A stretch of DNA of 64,000 nt. Origin: Raphanus sativus (taxonomy: Eukaryota > Streptophyta > Magnoliopsida > Brassicales > Brassicaceae). The stretch lies in the NCBI RefSeq assembly GCF_000801105.2, contig NC_079519.1, positions 27,689,288-27,753,287 on the forward strand. The letters are read 5' to 3'. Positions within the stretch are counted from its first letter, which is position 1. Every line of letters starts with the position of its first letter. The notes beneath the pieces were generated by a model. The model did no database searches. It was not told the DNA's origin and saw only the letters and a program-made list of their open reading frames with translations. The position numbers were made by a program, and so were the translations under genes. Below, in pieces: positions 38,200 to 49,535 of this stretch.

Positions 38200-38519
38200 A
38201 GCAATTTTTTTAAGTGACTTTGTTTGATGTTAAGATATGGTGAGGAGAGTGTTCTATATATAGAATTAGTGTTGACAAATATATCAAATATTTGTTTTAA
38301 TGAATATAAAATTAACAAAAAACCACAGACAAACTATATCATTAACAAACATCTTTCCAACAATTTAGATATAAATAACTAATCTAATTCATCATTTAAA
38401 CATTCTAGATCACCATATAATATAATATATATAATATCTCAATTACATAACCTATAACAAATTTCATAAAATTTGAAACCAAAACGAACAGTTGTGCGGA
38501 CGTGCGGATCAAAGTCTAG
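38200..38519 (-). promoter_or_regulatory. Proximal promoter of MGL
   Basis: On the minus strand CTATATATAG lies about 55 bp before the ATG, a good TATA box, implying a short leader of roughly 25 nucleotides (ATCAAACAAAGTCACTT region). Only about 320 bp separate the ATG from the Helitron-like terminus at 38519. Confidence 0.55.
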
Positions 38520-41500
38520 TATCTGTATCAAATATTCAATGTAAGACTATCTATACAACCCAATAATATTTTATCTTCTATGTTTAAAAACAAAATCTAT
38601 TATAGAAATATCCAATATATATATTATAAAAGAAAATATAGAAAATATTATTTTACCTCTATTTCTAGAGTTAAGAGTAGCTTTTTTTTATTTTTCCTCT
38701 TCTATAATAGAGGAATTCTATAGAATCATACATTAGATCAAATTCACATCTGTAATAAAAGTTTTATATTTTAAAAGAAAAAACAATAAAGTTGGATTGA
38801 AATGCTCTAAATACAATTTTAATAATAGTTTAAAAGCATTTGCATTAGTAGTTTCTTACAAAATATTTGATCAAAAACAATACCCCTCTGTTTCATATTG
38901 AGTATCACTTTAGTATTTTTTTTTGTTGCATAAAAAATATTATTTTACAATTCTGATACATATGCTTACTTTAGGCTCAATATTTTGTAAAATGCATTGA
39001 TCTTAGACTAATGGAGTGTTAAATAAAAGATTCAATAGTTGAATCACTACAACAGAAGTGTTGAAAAATGAAATTTGATGATGTAGATTAAAATTAAACT
39101 AGTTGAATAAGAAGAAAGTGGAGACCACTAACGATACATGTCACTTTTTAAGGTTATTGACTTTTCATATTCACTTTGTTATTTAAAACTAATAATCTTA
39201 TTAAAAATTAAATAATTTATTTTTATTTTTAATACAAAAATTATCATTTTAAATTCTCTACAAATAGAGACTAAGTTTATTTAATTTGGATATTAAAAAT
39301 AATCATGAAATTTTAAAATAGGGTATTACATTTTATTAAACAAAACTATCGTAGTAGACAAAAGTTGAATGTGTGTTGAATGATGAGATGGAAAAAAATA
39401 ATAATAATTTGGAGTGTAAAAAAATGAAGTGAAGGGTGTTGAATCTTAAAACCACTGTAGATAGTTTTATAAATAAATTTATTTATCTAAAATGCTATTG
39501 GTTAAATATATAATATTAATAAAAACATAAATGCATTTCAATCAGTTTTTTAATATGTGTAAAAATGTCTAAGCGATACTTTGTGAAATGAAAGAAATAA
39601 CAGTCAAATAAAAAGCAGAAGAGAGCGAGAGAGAGAAGCAGAAGAGAGCGAGAGAGAAAAGTTGAGAGATTTTAGCAATAATTTCTCACTGGAAAAACTT
39701 TAAAAATAGTGAGAAACTCTATGTGATATATCATCTTCTTGTTAATAGCATTTTCCACCATTAAATTGTCATGATATAATTAAACTATTATAAAATATTA
39801 ATATTTTAAAAACTTACTAATACTAATATTCTAATTTTTTTTGAAAAAGTAAAAATTTAATACTTTTATATTGGGTAGATTTGAAATCCATGCAATAGTA
39901 TCTTAGTGAGAAAATATTGCATGAGATTCTCAAGCTTTGGAATATGCATCTGATATAAAAGTATTAATTTTTTTGTTGAAAACTCTATACTATTAATGAA
40001 AATATCCTAAGGGCATCTCCAATCCCACTCTATAATTTACTCCAAATTGAGAAATGAAGTTGAAAATGAAGTGGAAAATAGAGTGATGATGAAAAAATAA
40101 AAACATTACTCTGGGTTGGAGATGCTTTGACTTGTTAATTTACCCATTTGATAGTAGAGGCTGAATAAGAACATGACGGTAAATTGAATTGTACTATTAT
40201 CATTCAGAAAAGTGTGTAGTCATTCACGTGTTCCCTGTCTAACTCTTTGGAAGTTAACCCTTTTGGGGCTTTGTTGATGCTGTTATCGTTGTCGTCGTCA
40301 GATAAATAAAGTACACACATAAGACAACGTCTCTTTGCATAAGGTGAAATCGTTAGGGTGAAATAAGATTGAAAAGCAGTAAATTAAAGTAATGGATGCA
40401 CATGGCCGTACAGGGGTGAAGTCACCCAAACCATTAATTAGGACTTCTAAATAACAGAGACATATTTCTAATTTTTTATTAATTTTTATAATTATACAAA
40501 GGTTTTTAGATAAATATTATTTATTAAGAATTATTAGCCAGTGACAAAATCCAATAGTCTTAGAGATCAGTATAACTAATGATTCAATTTGTTTAATTGT
40601 TTTTTATTATCTGTGTAACATATTTATTAATAAAAATTATGTTTACATATAAACTTTAATAAAATCATATAAAAAAATATTAACAATTAGTTTTAGTATA
40701 TTATGATTGATTATAAGTAAAAACTATATAAAATTTAAGTAAAATTTTTTTTTTTAAATGTGAGATTTTATATTAACAATTAGTTTTAGTATATTATGAT
40801 TGATTATGGTGAAAATATTGGTGATAATATTAACAAATATTGTTATACAATTAATTTTATAATTTCTTTAATAACTATTAATGCAGTTGAATTAGTTAAA
40901 AGTAATGTAGTATTTTATATTATATATATTTATATATGATTATTAGAAAAAATGTATAAATATGTTGTTAAAATTTGTTTAGAGTATCTAAACATGTTAA
41001 ACCTGGCACTTTAGATGCATGATACCGACCACACACGTTTTCATATTTAAAGATTTAATTTAAAAAGTAATTAGGAAACTCAAGATATGTTAACTTTGGA
41101 AACTGACGTCACCTTTTAAATTAATTTGATGAGAATTTTGTCAAAGAAGAGATACTTCTCCCTTGTCGCTTCAGGATTAGGAACTTGAGAAATTATGTTT
41201 TTATTTTTGTTTTGTAATATATACTTTTTGCAAAAGAAAATATTTAATATGGAAATTGGATTTCATGACACAAAAGATAATTAAGAGAATGTACATAATA
41301 CCATAATGACTAAAATATACTCTATATATTATATACTAGGAGTTTTCATCCGCTAGTCGCAAAACAATATTGTAATATAATATTATTTTATTTTAAAAAT
41401 AAAATAAAATTTATATTTTGATATTATTATTTTATATTTTAACTACATCTATATGAAAAATAAAACAATAAATGTACTTTTTGTAACTTTGTTTATTTTG

Positions 41501-41943
41501 ATTTGGTTTAACTATTTTATGTTAATTTTATCTAAATTTCAATAGAGTTAAAATTAAATTTTATAAAAATATTTTATATTAACTGTGTTTAATGATTATT
41601 CAATTTAAATATGTTTAAATATATAAATTATAATGAATTATATTTTTTTTGTTCTATTTAAAATATGTTAAATTAGAAAACAATATGTTAATTAACCTAA
41701 TGAACCGATAAGCTTAAATAAAAATTTAATCAATTAACTATTAACAAATTTTTATTTGATTAGTACTGCTTTTGTTTTGCATTTTTAATGTACACTTACA
41801 ATTAAACTTTATAATATATGTATCTATATATATACAAAATATGATATATAAGTTGATGAAGATAGAATCTATATTTGTAACTATATTTAGTTTATTTTTT
41901 TACTAATGTGATATATAGTTTATTAAATGGCATATATGAGTTA
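38520..41943. other. Intergenic stretch with MITE remnants
   Basis: No gene seen. A GAAGAGAGCGAGAGAGA unit is tandemly repeated near 39616-39655. A CATCTCCAA-type MITE lies at about 40013-40128 (GGGCATCTCCAATCCCACTC to GGTTGGAGATGC). TTAACAATTAGTTTTAGTAT is repeated at 40680 and 40773. Confidence 0.5.
40013..40128. mobile_element. Short MITE of the CATCTCCAACC family
   Basis: The left end GGGCATCTCCAATCCCACTC and the right end GGTTGGAGATGC form inverted repeats. The middle (AGTGGAAAATAGAGTGATGA, then AAAAATAAAAACATTACTC) matches one arm of the hairpin at 34951-35142, so this is a deleted relative. Confidence 0.6.
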
Positions 41944-42590
41944 TCTATCTTATTAAAACAGAAACATTCTGTTGGACCTAACATTTATTTTGTAAGTTTT
42001 TAAATTAAATACATCTTTATACTTTATAGTTAAACATACATTAAGTCACTAATGTTTCTTTCTTTATACTACTATCCATGTTTCCAAACAATATACTTAT
42101 TTCTTTATACTACTATCAATGTTTCCAAACAATATATTTTTTATACTATTATCAATGTTTCCAAATAATACAATAATTAATCTTAGTTATTTTATATCTA
42201 TCATTTTCTCTTTAAAATTTTGTAGAAACGTCATAATTTCATAAATTGCAAAATAGTGAACTTTAAAATTTCGATTATAAGATTGCAAATTATGAAACTA
42301 TTACAATTTAAATCCAATTAGATTACATATCGGTCATCCATCAGTTCAATCGGTTAGTCTCGGGTTTTAGTAATTTTTTAATATGAATATTTTAAAAACA
42401 TAAATTGAATTGTCAAATCTCCGGATTAACCGGTATAATCACAATCGGGTTGAATTTAAAAATACTGATTTAAATGCAAAAATATTTTAAATACACACTC
42501 TTTAAAAATAACCAAAATATTTGTTAAATTATTAGTGAAATTTTTATCGTAAAATATCCCGCGCTTCAAAAGCGCGGATCAAAATCTAGT
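41944..42590 (+). mobile_element. Non-autonomous Helitron (647 bp), + orientation
   Basis: The 5' end TCTATCTTATTAAAACAG follows a host A. The 3' end has the hairpin CCGCGCTTCAAAAGCGCGG, then ATCAAAATCTAGT and a host T. It is almost identical, in reverse orientation, to 55749-56396. It has no coding content. Confidence 0.9.
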
Positions 42591-42604
42591 TAATATTAAA
42601 CTTC

Positions 42605-42903
42605 ACTCAATAGAATAATTAGAACCTTATGATGGACTACTTTCACAATTTTCTAATATATTAGCTACCATGTAGTAATTTATCGAGGAAGAGAAAAAAT
42701 GTCAAATGGCAATTTTGTTGGCAGAAGAGAAGTGAGTAGTACAAATACAATACAAGACATTGTTGTTAAAGAAAATACAATACAACTTGCAAGACACAAA
42801 AGTGGATCTGTACTTGAAGAAACTACAATATACGCAAAAAGAAGTTGACATGCGTTGGGTGAGTGTGGAACATTCAAACTGATGACTCAATAGAATAATT
42901 AGA
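42605..42903. repeat. 261-bp insert flanked by a 19-bp direct repeat
   Basis: ACTCAATAGAATAATTAGA occurs exactly at 42605-42623 and 42885-42903. The 261 bp between contain a short open frame on the plus strand (42700 to about 42846, 48 codons) with no known domain and no poly(A) tail. The long duplication suggests target-primed insertion or filler DNA from break repair. Confidence 0.75.
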
Positions 42904-42914
42904 TAAGCGTTAAA

Positions 42915-43205
42915 CTTCGTCCGCATTTTTCACCCAAAACCACAAAAAATGCATTTCCTGCCAACACCATAAAAACACATTTCTCGCAAAAACCACAAAA
43001 ACGCAAAAAGAAAAATCGCAAAGAAACATTTTCCCGACAAAAAATACAAAAATGTATTTTCTCGCCAAAACGTAAAATATATTTTTTCACCAAAATCACA
43101 AAATCATGTGTCCCGTCAAAATCATAAAATCACATTTTCTCGCCAAAACCATAGAATTATGTTTTTATCTAAAACCACAAAACTATATTTCCCACCAGAA
43201 ATACA
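42915..43205. repeat. Degenerate minisatellite, unit about 30 bp
   Basis: About nine imperfect copies of a unit like CATTTTCTCGCCAAAACCAC followed by AAAA run from 42928 to 43205, becoming more divergent to the right. An open frame on the minus strand here only reflects the repeat. Confidence 0.85.
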
Positions 43206-43497
43206 TTTTAAAATAATTATATTTTGATTAATTAATAAAATTAAGTATGGTTAAAAAAATAAAATATGATAGGATCAAAACAAAATATATAAATCATTTT
43301 CTTACTAAACTCATCTAGGTGAAAATAAAGATGATCAAACGAACATAAATTCATTAGATATTGATCCATATACATGAACTATTTAAATGGAGAAATGTAC
43401 AGTCCGAATAACATCAAGATGATTTATTTGATTAGATCATTTAAATGGATCATTTAGATGAAAGATGACAGATGGAAAAACTAACATCACAAATTGC

Positions 43498-44647
43498 CAT
43501 CGACTTAAATGAGCTTTTTCTGTTATTTGTATATGTCAAAGGTGGATGCTTTTCCAATAACCGTGATGTTCGGGATGTGTTTTGTATTCTTTTCTGTGGC
43601 CTTTATACTGCAGAGGAGGCTGGTGAATGTAGCGGAGATCCACAAGTCAAGTAAGTCTTTTGACATTACTCACGAAATAGATTAGTGGGAAGTAAAAGCC
43701 ATGCGCTTGATTGGTTCAATAATATATGCTCCCATGAAAATTATGTGGGTCATTTCCATATTATTCACTGATGAAATGTAACAAAATCGGTTATAACTAC
43801 TAATTCATATTCAATGTATCCATGCTTGTTTACAGATTGCCTTGCATGCTTGTAGATTTCTTTAATCATAGGTTTTGCATGTGAATGTGATAGGATACTT
43901 TGATCATAGGTTTTGCTCGGCCTTAGTGTATCTAGAATATATTTTCGTTTACTATAGGGTTACCCATCGCTTAGATACTTATGCTCGGTCTTAGTGTATA
44001 TTTTCGTTTATATTATTATCTATCACCTCGATACTCTCTGTACAATTATAAAAGACATTCAATATCCATCATATGGTTGAAGGATAGTATAGCCGTTAGA
44101 TACATGCAGTACAACCTAAAAGTTATCTATTCAATATCCATCATATGGATTCATTATTTGTATGCAAACTAGTACCAAAAAGATGTATCGCCATGGACTT
44201 AACCAGCTTTTCTGTTCTTTGTATGCTTTTTCAAATGACCATGATGTTTGGTATGTCCTCTGTATTCTCTTTTGTGGCCTTTATATTATAGAAGAGACTG
44301 ATGAATGTAGCCGAGATCCACAAGTCAAGTAAGTGTTCTAATACTAGACACGAAACAGTTAAATGGGAGCCATGCGCTTGATTGGTTCATAGAAAGTAAC
44401 TAGAGGATTTGGGAATATTCAATCATGTAGCCGTTACATGTTAAATAGTCAGTCATGAACATGTTTGATCTGATCATCTTGAGGACCGACTGGTGATTCT
44501 GGTTTATCTTATTTACCATTTGCAGGATCACCAGAGTGGTCAGCAGCAAAGGAGATGACTTCGGAAGCTAACCCTGTAACGACTTATAAAAAAGAGAGTA
44601 AACGCCGTTGCTCAGACAGCTTCTTTCTCTTAATGATTTTCTATTAG
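43498..44647 (+). pseudogene. MFS transporter, 3' exon remnants (one exon duplicated)
   Basis: A penultimate-exon-like unit ending at 43650 reads AFPITVMFGMCFVFFSVAFI then LQRRLVNVAEIHKS and a good AA/GTAAGT donor. A second, diverged unit ending at 44328 reads TMMFGMSSVFSFVAFIL, stop, KRLMNVAEIHKS, so it carries an in-frame TAG. A last exon at 44526 gives RSPEWSAAKEMTSEANPV after joining. This resembles the last transmembrane helix and tail of MFSD5-like transporters (At1g64650), which in Arabidopsis lies between ENODL8 and MGL, matching its place here. All upstream exons are missing, so no transporter can be made. The units are about 690 bp apart. Confidence 0.7.
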
Positions 44648-45106
44648 TCTTAATACGTTGAGTTATATTTGGATTTTGTGCTTTCACCAGATGTAGCCGA
44701 CACTCAAACAACCTGTGCAACTTTAATCAGCATATTTGGGATTTTTTATTCAACTTTTATTTGTTCTTTGAAAAAATAATCTTTAGAAGTTGATATTGGC
44801 CCTAAACCACTGAAACGGTTCTGGTGGTTTAAAAAGGTTTTGGTGGTTTAAAAAGGAAGTCCAATCTTTCTAAGTTTACAAGAAAAACAGATACACATAT
44901 AAATGATGGAAATTGCAACGAGAGGGAGTAGTCATAAACTTGATGAATAATACAATGGTGTCCATGTGAACAATACTACAACACAAGCAGACAGTAGAGA
45001 AAAATGAATTTTGATTAGATGCAACATTGCCCACTTGAGGCCATGTGCCCCAGTCCTGCCTGTCAGGGGTACAACCGCCATTCCCTTACTCCTTGACTTT
45101 CACCAA

Positions 45107-45172
45107 TTTATACGAACTAAGCTTTTCAGAAACAAAACCTACACACCAATCAAGAGAGAGAGAGAGAAAGAG
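45107..45172 (+). promoter_or_regulatory. Core promoter and leader of ENODL8-like copy b
   Basis: CACCAATTTATACGAACTAA lies about 65 bp before the ATG. The TATA-like core is TTTATACGA, compared with TTTTTTATATGAG in copy a. Confidence 0.45.
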
Positions 45173-45807
45173 ATGGGAATGATGAGTTTGAGCAGCGTAA
45201 TGGTGTTGGTGATGATGCTGTTAGTGCAAGTGTCTTCGACGCAATACAAAGTTGGGAACTTGGACGCATGGGGTATTCCGGTTGATGCTAAAGTCTACTC
45301 CAAATGGCCCAAATCTCACTCTTTCAAGATCGGTGACTCCCTCTGTAAGTAAAAACTATTCAATCGAACAAGATGGCTCAACTATCTAAAAGTCATTAAT
45401 TAATTAATAGTGATGCAACTGAAACAGTGTTCTTGTACCCACCAAGCGAAGATTCAATGATTCAAGTGACACCTTCCAACTTCAAGAGCTGCAACACCAA
45501 AGATCCAATCTTGTACATGAACGACGGCAACTCTCTCTTCAACCTCACCCAAAACGGAACCTTTTACTTCACCAGCGGACAGCCTGGCCACTGTCTAAAG
45601 TACCAGAAGCTCATTGTCTCCGTCGGCACTTACTCCGCCGAAGCAGACGCCTTGTCTCCTTCGTCTTCTGCCGATGCCGATGCTCCCTCTTACCAAAACG
45701 CATTTGGATCTATCCCACTCTCTCAGAAATCTTCTTCTTCGTCGCTGCAATTCTCCACCGTCGTTGCTTCGCTGGCCTGCGCTGTCGTCGTCGGTGCTAT
45801 CATGTGA
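45173..45807 (+). CDS. ENODL8: Early nodulin-like phytocyanin, copy b
   Basis: Two exons, 45173-45344 and 45428-45807, giving 183 residues with the same architecture as copy a: signal peptide, copper-less phytocyanin domain, Ser/Pro/Ala linker and hydrophobic GPI-type tail (ACAVVVGAIM). I count about three base differences from copy a in the 380-bp second exon. All are silent or conservative, with no frameshift, so both copies look functional. It has the MFS remnant on its left, which preserves the Arabidopsis neighbour order At1g64640-64650-64660, so this arm may be the more ancestral one. Confidence 0.93.
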
Positions 45808-46093
45808 AAATGGAATATTTTTTGAATATTTTATTAATTTTGTTCTGTGCAAAAAGCAAGAGTGATTGGCTCTTTTTCCGGATATTTTATTGTGTGTTAA
45901 ATCATTTATTATTACCTCGGAATCTCCATTTCTAGTCAGTTCGAATTTTCTAAGTGTTAAGTGTTACAAAAAAAAAAAGTCAGTTCGAATTTTCTAAAAT
46001 ATTCATAAATGAGTAATGTATTCCAAATCTAGTTATGTACACTAACAAAAGTACACTCCACCATGAAATTTCTAATTTCGAACTTCTAACTAA

Positions 46094-46357
46094 GACCACC
46101 TCCATCCCAAGATCCTTAAGGGGTTTATAATGGGTGGGGGGCCCGGTGGGACCCAATATTTTTAAAACTCCTCACTCTCTCACCTCTAAAACCCTCTATT
46201 TAAGAGTTGCCTCTTACACTGTTGCGCGGATCCCACGCACACGTGGTGACCCGCGATTGGTTACTTTTTTTTTTTTTTTTTGAAAAATCGGATAAAAAAT
46301 TAAAAAAAAAAAAAAATTTAAGAACCCCAGTTCTGGGATTCACCAATGGAGGTGCCC
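46094..46357. mobile_element. PIF/Harbinger-like MITE (264 bp)
   Basis: Ends are GACCACCTCCAT on the left and GGGCACCTCCAT on the right (reversed), flanked by TAA at 46091-46093 and 46358-46360. It contains GC-rich GTGGGGGGCCCGGTGGGACC and long A and T runs. The matching site in arm a (near 23857-23866) lacks it, giving a direct empty-site confirmation. Confidence 0.88.
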
Positions 46358-46364
46358 TAAGCAT

Positions 46365-48553
46365 TTTAAGTTATGAACCATCAAAGATATTTTTTTAATG
46401 AGTGTTAAATTTTTTTTTTAAAAACAATTTTATACATAGATGTGTCACTGTTCTAAAAAATTTGAGCTCTTAAAACTACTTTAGAAAGAAACCCTTCATC
46501 TAGCAACAAACCATCACATGGCTTTGTTGTATCTTCCGTTGGCATGTCTTCTAAGAGAGTTGATGTGATTGCTAACCAGTTTGTCAATATGACTAGTCAA
46601 GTTGCACTTTGTGAAGATTCATCACGTCTCCTATTAGGCCATCTCCAATGTGGACACTAAAATAGTGTTATGGTTGGAGATGCTCTTATTTTTCTCTCGC
46701 CATATCGAGTATAAAACAGCTTGGAACATATATTGTCTTCTTATATATTCGAGATTATGATTTTAAAATTAGTATAACAAGAATTTTTGTTTATAGACGA
46801 GTATTTTTTTAAAAAATTGATCAATAGTTTGTATTTTGTTAAATAAACTTTTTAAAAATACTACTTTTAGAATTGTCATTTTAATTGAGAAATATTGTAG
46901 ATTTTAATTTTATAAAAACCACACTTATCCTGTATATCGCATGAAATACAGTTGAACTGTACGGCATTTTAATTTCGTACCACTTATATTATCAGAACCA
47001 CGGTTACCATTCAGATCTATAGAACATAAATCAGTGTCATTGTTAACAAAATGCTTAGTAAAGTACTCCTTGTAACCGTTAGCTAAAAATAATTTGAAAA
47101 TGTCACTGTTATATATTTTGACATAGTTCAGTAAGATGATTGATAGATTAATAATTCACAGATTCAAGAATACATAAACTTCGAATGGTAACTGCAGATT
47201 GAGTAGTGAAGGACAAGCGGTTCAACTGAAGTACGGTTCTAACAGTTATAAAAATGTATAGATATATGGTATATGTAGAGATTTTTATTAATATTAACTG
47301 CGGTGCGCTGCGGAACGGTTGAAAACATTCGAAGTCATATACTGATGATTAGCATATATGTGAATACTAAGGTATTAAATGTCAAGTGCGGACCAGTTGA
47401 AACACATTTATGGGATATAACTTGGTCACCATAAGCTTTTAAGCACCCCATTAAATGCTGCATTAATGGTGCTCTAATTATTGTAGAAAAACAGAAGAAA
47501 AAAAAACTGAAAAGAAAGTTTAGCGGGAAAGATTTCTGCTTGGCCGCACCTGAAAATGAAAGGTAAGAAATAAGGTGTGGTTTGTTGATAATAAAAGTGT
47601 GGTTTGATTTGATTGTTATTTAACTCTTTACAAAATAAAAGTATTTTTGTACTTTGCATGTTCACCAGTTTAATATAGACTAAAATGAATAAAATTATAA
47701 TTATACTAAAGACGTATATTTATACTTATGCATTTGGTTCGTAACTTTTTATAATTCATATTTTTAAAAATAATTCTCTCAAGATTATCCAATTTTTATA
47801 TTTATTTGGTATTTTTAATAAAAGATTATTAATTATATATTATTTATAAAATTACATAATAAAGATTTAATAGTAAATTTTGATATTAATATTAACATTT
47901 TATTTAAAATAAAAAATTTTAATTAATTTTGTTTTTAAATAAGACATTAGTTATACAATCTCAGTAATAGCTAGCATACTAAATTTCATATTTCAGATTT
48001 ATAAATACATAATTTGTTTAAAGAATATATTAGTATCACTGATTTTTTTAGTTTATAAGATAGAAATATATTATATGTATTCCATAGTTATACTATTCAT
48101 TATACATGTTACCGTTCATATTTTATTTTGAACCGCTTATTTTGGATGAATTGCAATTATTCTGTAGTATACATTTTTCTTATGCAAACTGCTATTAAAC
48201 TGTATCATACCGCCCAATCCGCTTATTTTGCACTGCTCAATTTACTGTGAGAGCTTGATAATTCTATAAGGGAGAGAGAAGAAAATTTCTTTTTCTGAAA
48301 AATGCGTCGTATCCTAGAAAAAAAAGCGCGAGACCTGTTTCACGAACGACGAGGAAGAAAGGTTCTTCCGTAGAATGAGAGGCGTGGATCGGAATAGATG
48401 AGATGTTGATAATGAGGGTAAAAGGTGTCGGCTATTAGAAGGCAAAACTCAGCTCAAATGATCATTTACCCAAAACAAACAAATAATAATTCAGACAATA
48501 AAAAACTTTTACTGTTCTTTCGTAGACTCGACAGTGTCGGTGTAACTCACTTT
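46365..48553. other. Intergenic stretch, no gene seen
   Basis: A 50-60 bp deletion-type MITE lies at about 46628-46686 (GGCCATCTCCAATGTGGACA to GGTTGGAGATGCTC). The rest is AT-rich, with no open frame of note. Confidence 0.5.
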
Positions 48554-48827
48554 GTATGTATGGGGGAAATCGGCTAATTCATACAACAGAAGGTTGCGGT
48601 CCCGATCAGTACATATACTCGGACCCTGTGCTAAAACATACATCAACACATCAAATATTCAAAATTCATACACCAACTAACAACATTCGGCTTTTACATA
48701 CATTGACCAATTTCCTATTAGTCAAAAATAACGGTCCGTTATATATCAATCGGAAATATTACGTGGCTTTTAATTTTTTAAATAATTAATAACTAATAAA
48801 AATAAATTTCTATGATAAAGGCAGAGG

Positions 48828-48893
48828 GGGGAGATTTGAACCCGGGTCTAGACTATAATTCATCGCACCATTAACCACTACAACACACAGTTT
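48828..48893 (-). repeat. tRNA-derived SINE-like unit 1
   Basis: Reversed, it reads AGTGGTTAATGGTGCGATGA (A-box-like) and, about 20 bases later, CCCGGGTTCAAATCT (B box). The spacing fits a RNA polymerase III promoter, but no full tRNA cloverleaf forms. Confidence 0.6.
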
Positions 48894-49462
48894 ATTTATT
48901 ACATTCTATATTTGTTTCTATTTATATCAATGCAGATATCATGAATATTTCTATCTTCTTCTCTTGTCTCTCATTATACAAACAAAACAAAATAATCTAA
49001 AAGCAATTCCTTCAAATAACAGTTTATAAGTTTTTGTCACCAAAAAATAAAAAAAATTAGAATGATTTTTTTCAATTTTTCCAATTTTAAAGCATTTTTG
49101 AATTAAAAAATCAAATTAAAAATTGGAAAAATGAAAATAAATTATTATTAAATTATTATATTTTTTTTAAAATACAGTTAAAAATTATTTTAATATTTAT
49201 TATTTATTTAAAGAATTATTTATGATTATATATGCCTATAAATAAAGGAGTAGAATGGTCTTTTGTCTTTTTAATATAATAATTTTTGTTCATTTTTTTT
49301 CTTAAAGACTTTTTGACAAAACCTTAGAAATGTTATTTGAAAGAATTGCTTTTTGATTATTTAGGTTTGTTTGGATAATGAGAGACAATAGAAGTAGATG
49401 GAAATATTCATGAAATGTTCATTAGAACAAATAAGAAACAATAGGGAATATAAAAAATAAAC

Positions 49463-49535
49463 TGCATTTGGCACGGTTGTTAAAGTTCCAATGAAATATT
49501 GTCTAGTCCCTCGTTCGAATCTCCCCAGCCCCCCA
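49463..49535 (+). repeat. tRNA-derived SINE-like unit 2 (diverged)
   Basis: CTGCATTTGGCACGGTTGTT is followed by CCTCGTTCGAATCTCCCC, a B-box match. It lies in the middle of the element and is more diverged than units 1 and 3. Confidence 0.5.

Larger units (their letters stand above)
35842..38519 (+). mobile_element. Possible Helitron enclosing the intact MGL gene
   Basis: The left end TCTATTAAAATAGAAGTCAT after a host A is like the Helitron-type 5' end at 63892. The right end GCGGATCAAAGTCTAGT is one base different from the GCGGATCAAAATCTAGT ends of confirmed Helitrons at 42590, 60614 and 61633. However, no clean hairpin precedes it and the next base is A, not T. If the two ends belong together, the element carries a whole three-exon MGL gene. 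They may equally be two unrelated fragments on either side of the gene. Confidence 0.3.
44655..46364 (+). repeat. Inverted segmental duplication, arm b (contains ENODL8-like copy b)
   Basis: Reverse complement of 23857-25284. The arm starts just after the MFS remnant's last exon and is interrupted near its right end by a 264-bp MITE (46094-46357). After removing the MITE and one TAA, CTAACTAAGCAT continues as in arm a, so arm a preserves the empty site. Confidence 0.92.

Noticed and set aside
36592..38227. Long plus-strand open frames opposite the MGL gene
   Set aside because: They are antisense shadows of GC-rich coding exons. The minus-strand reading gives a full 441-residue MGL with correct splice sites.
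42915..43205. Regular short repeats as a CRISPR array
   Set aside because: Units are degenerate, contiguous and without unique spacers, in a plant nuclear context. It is a minisatellite.
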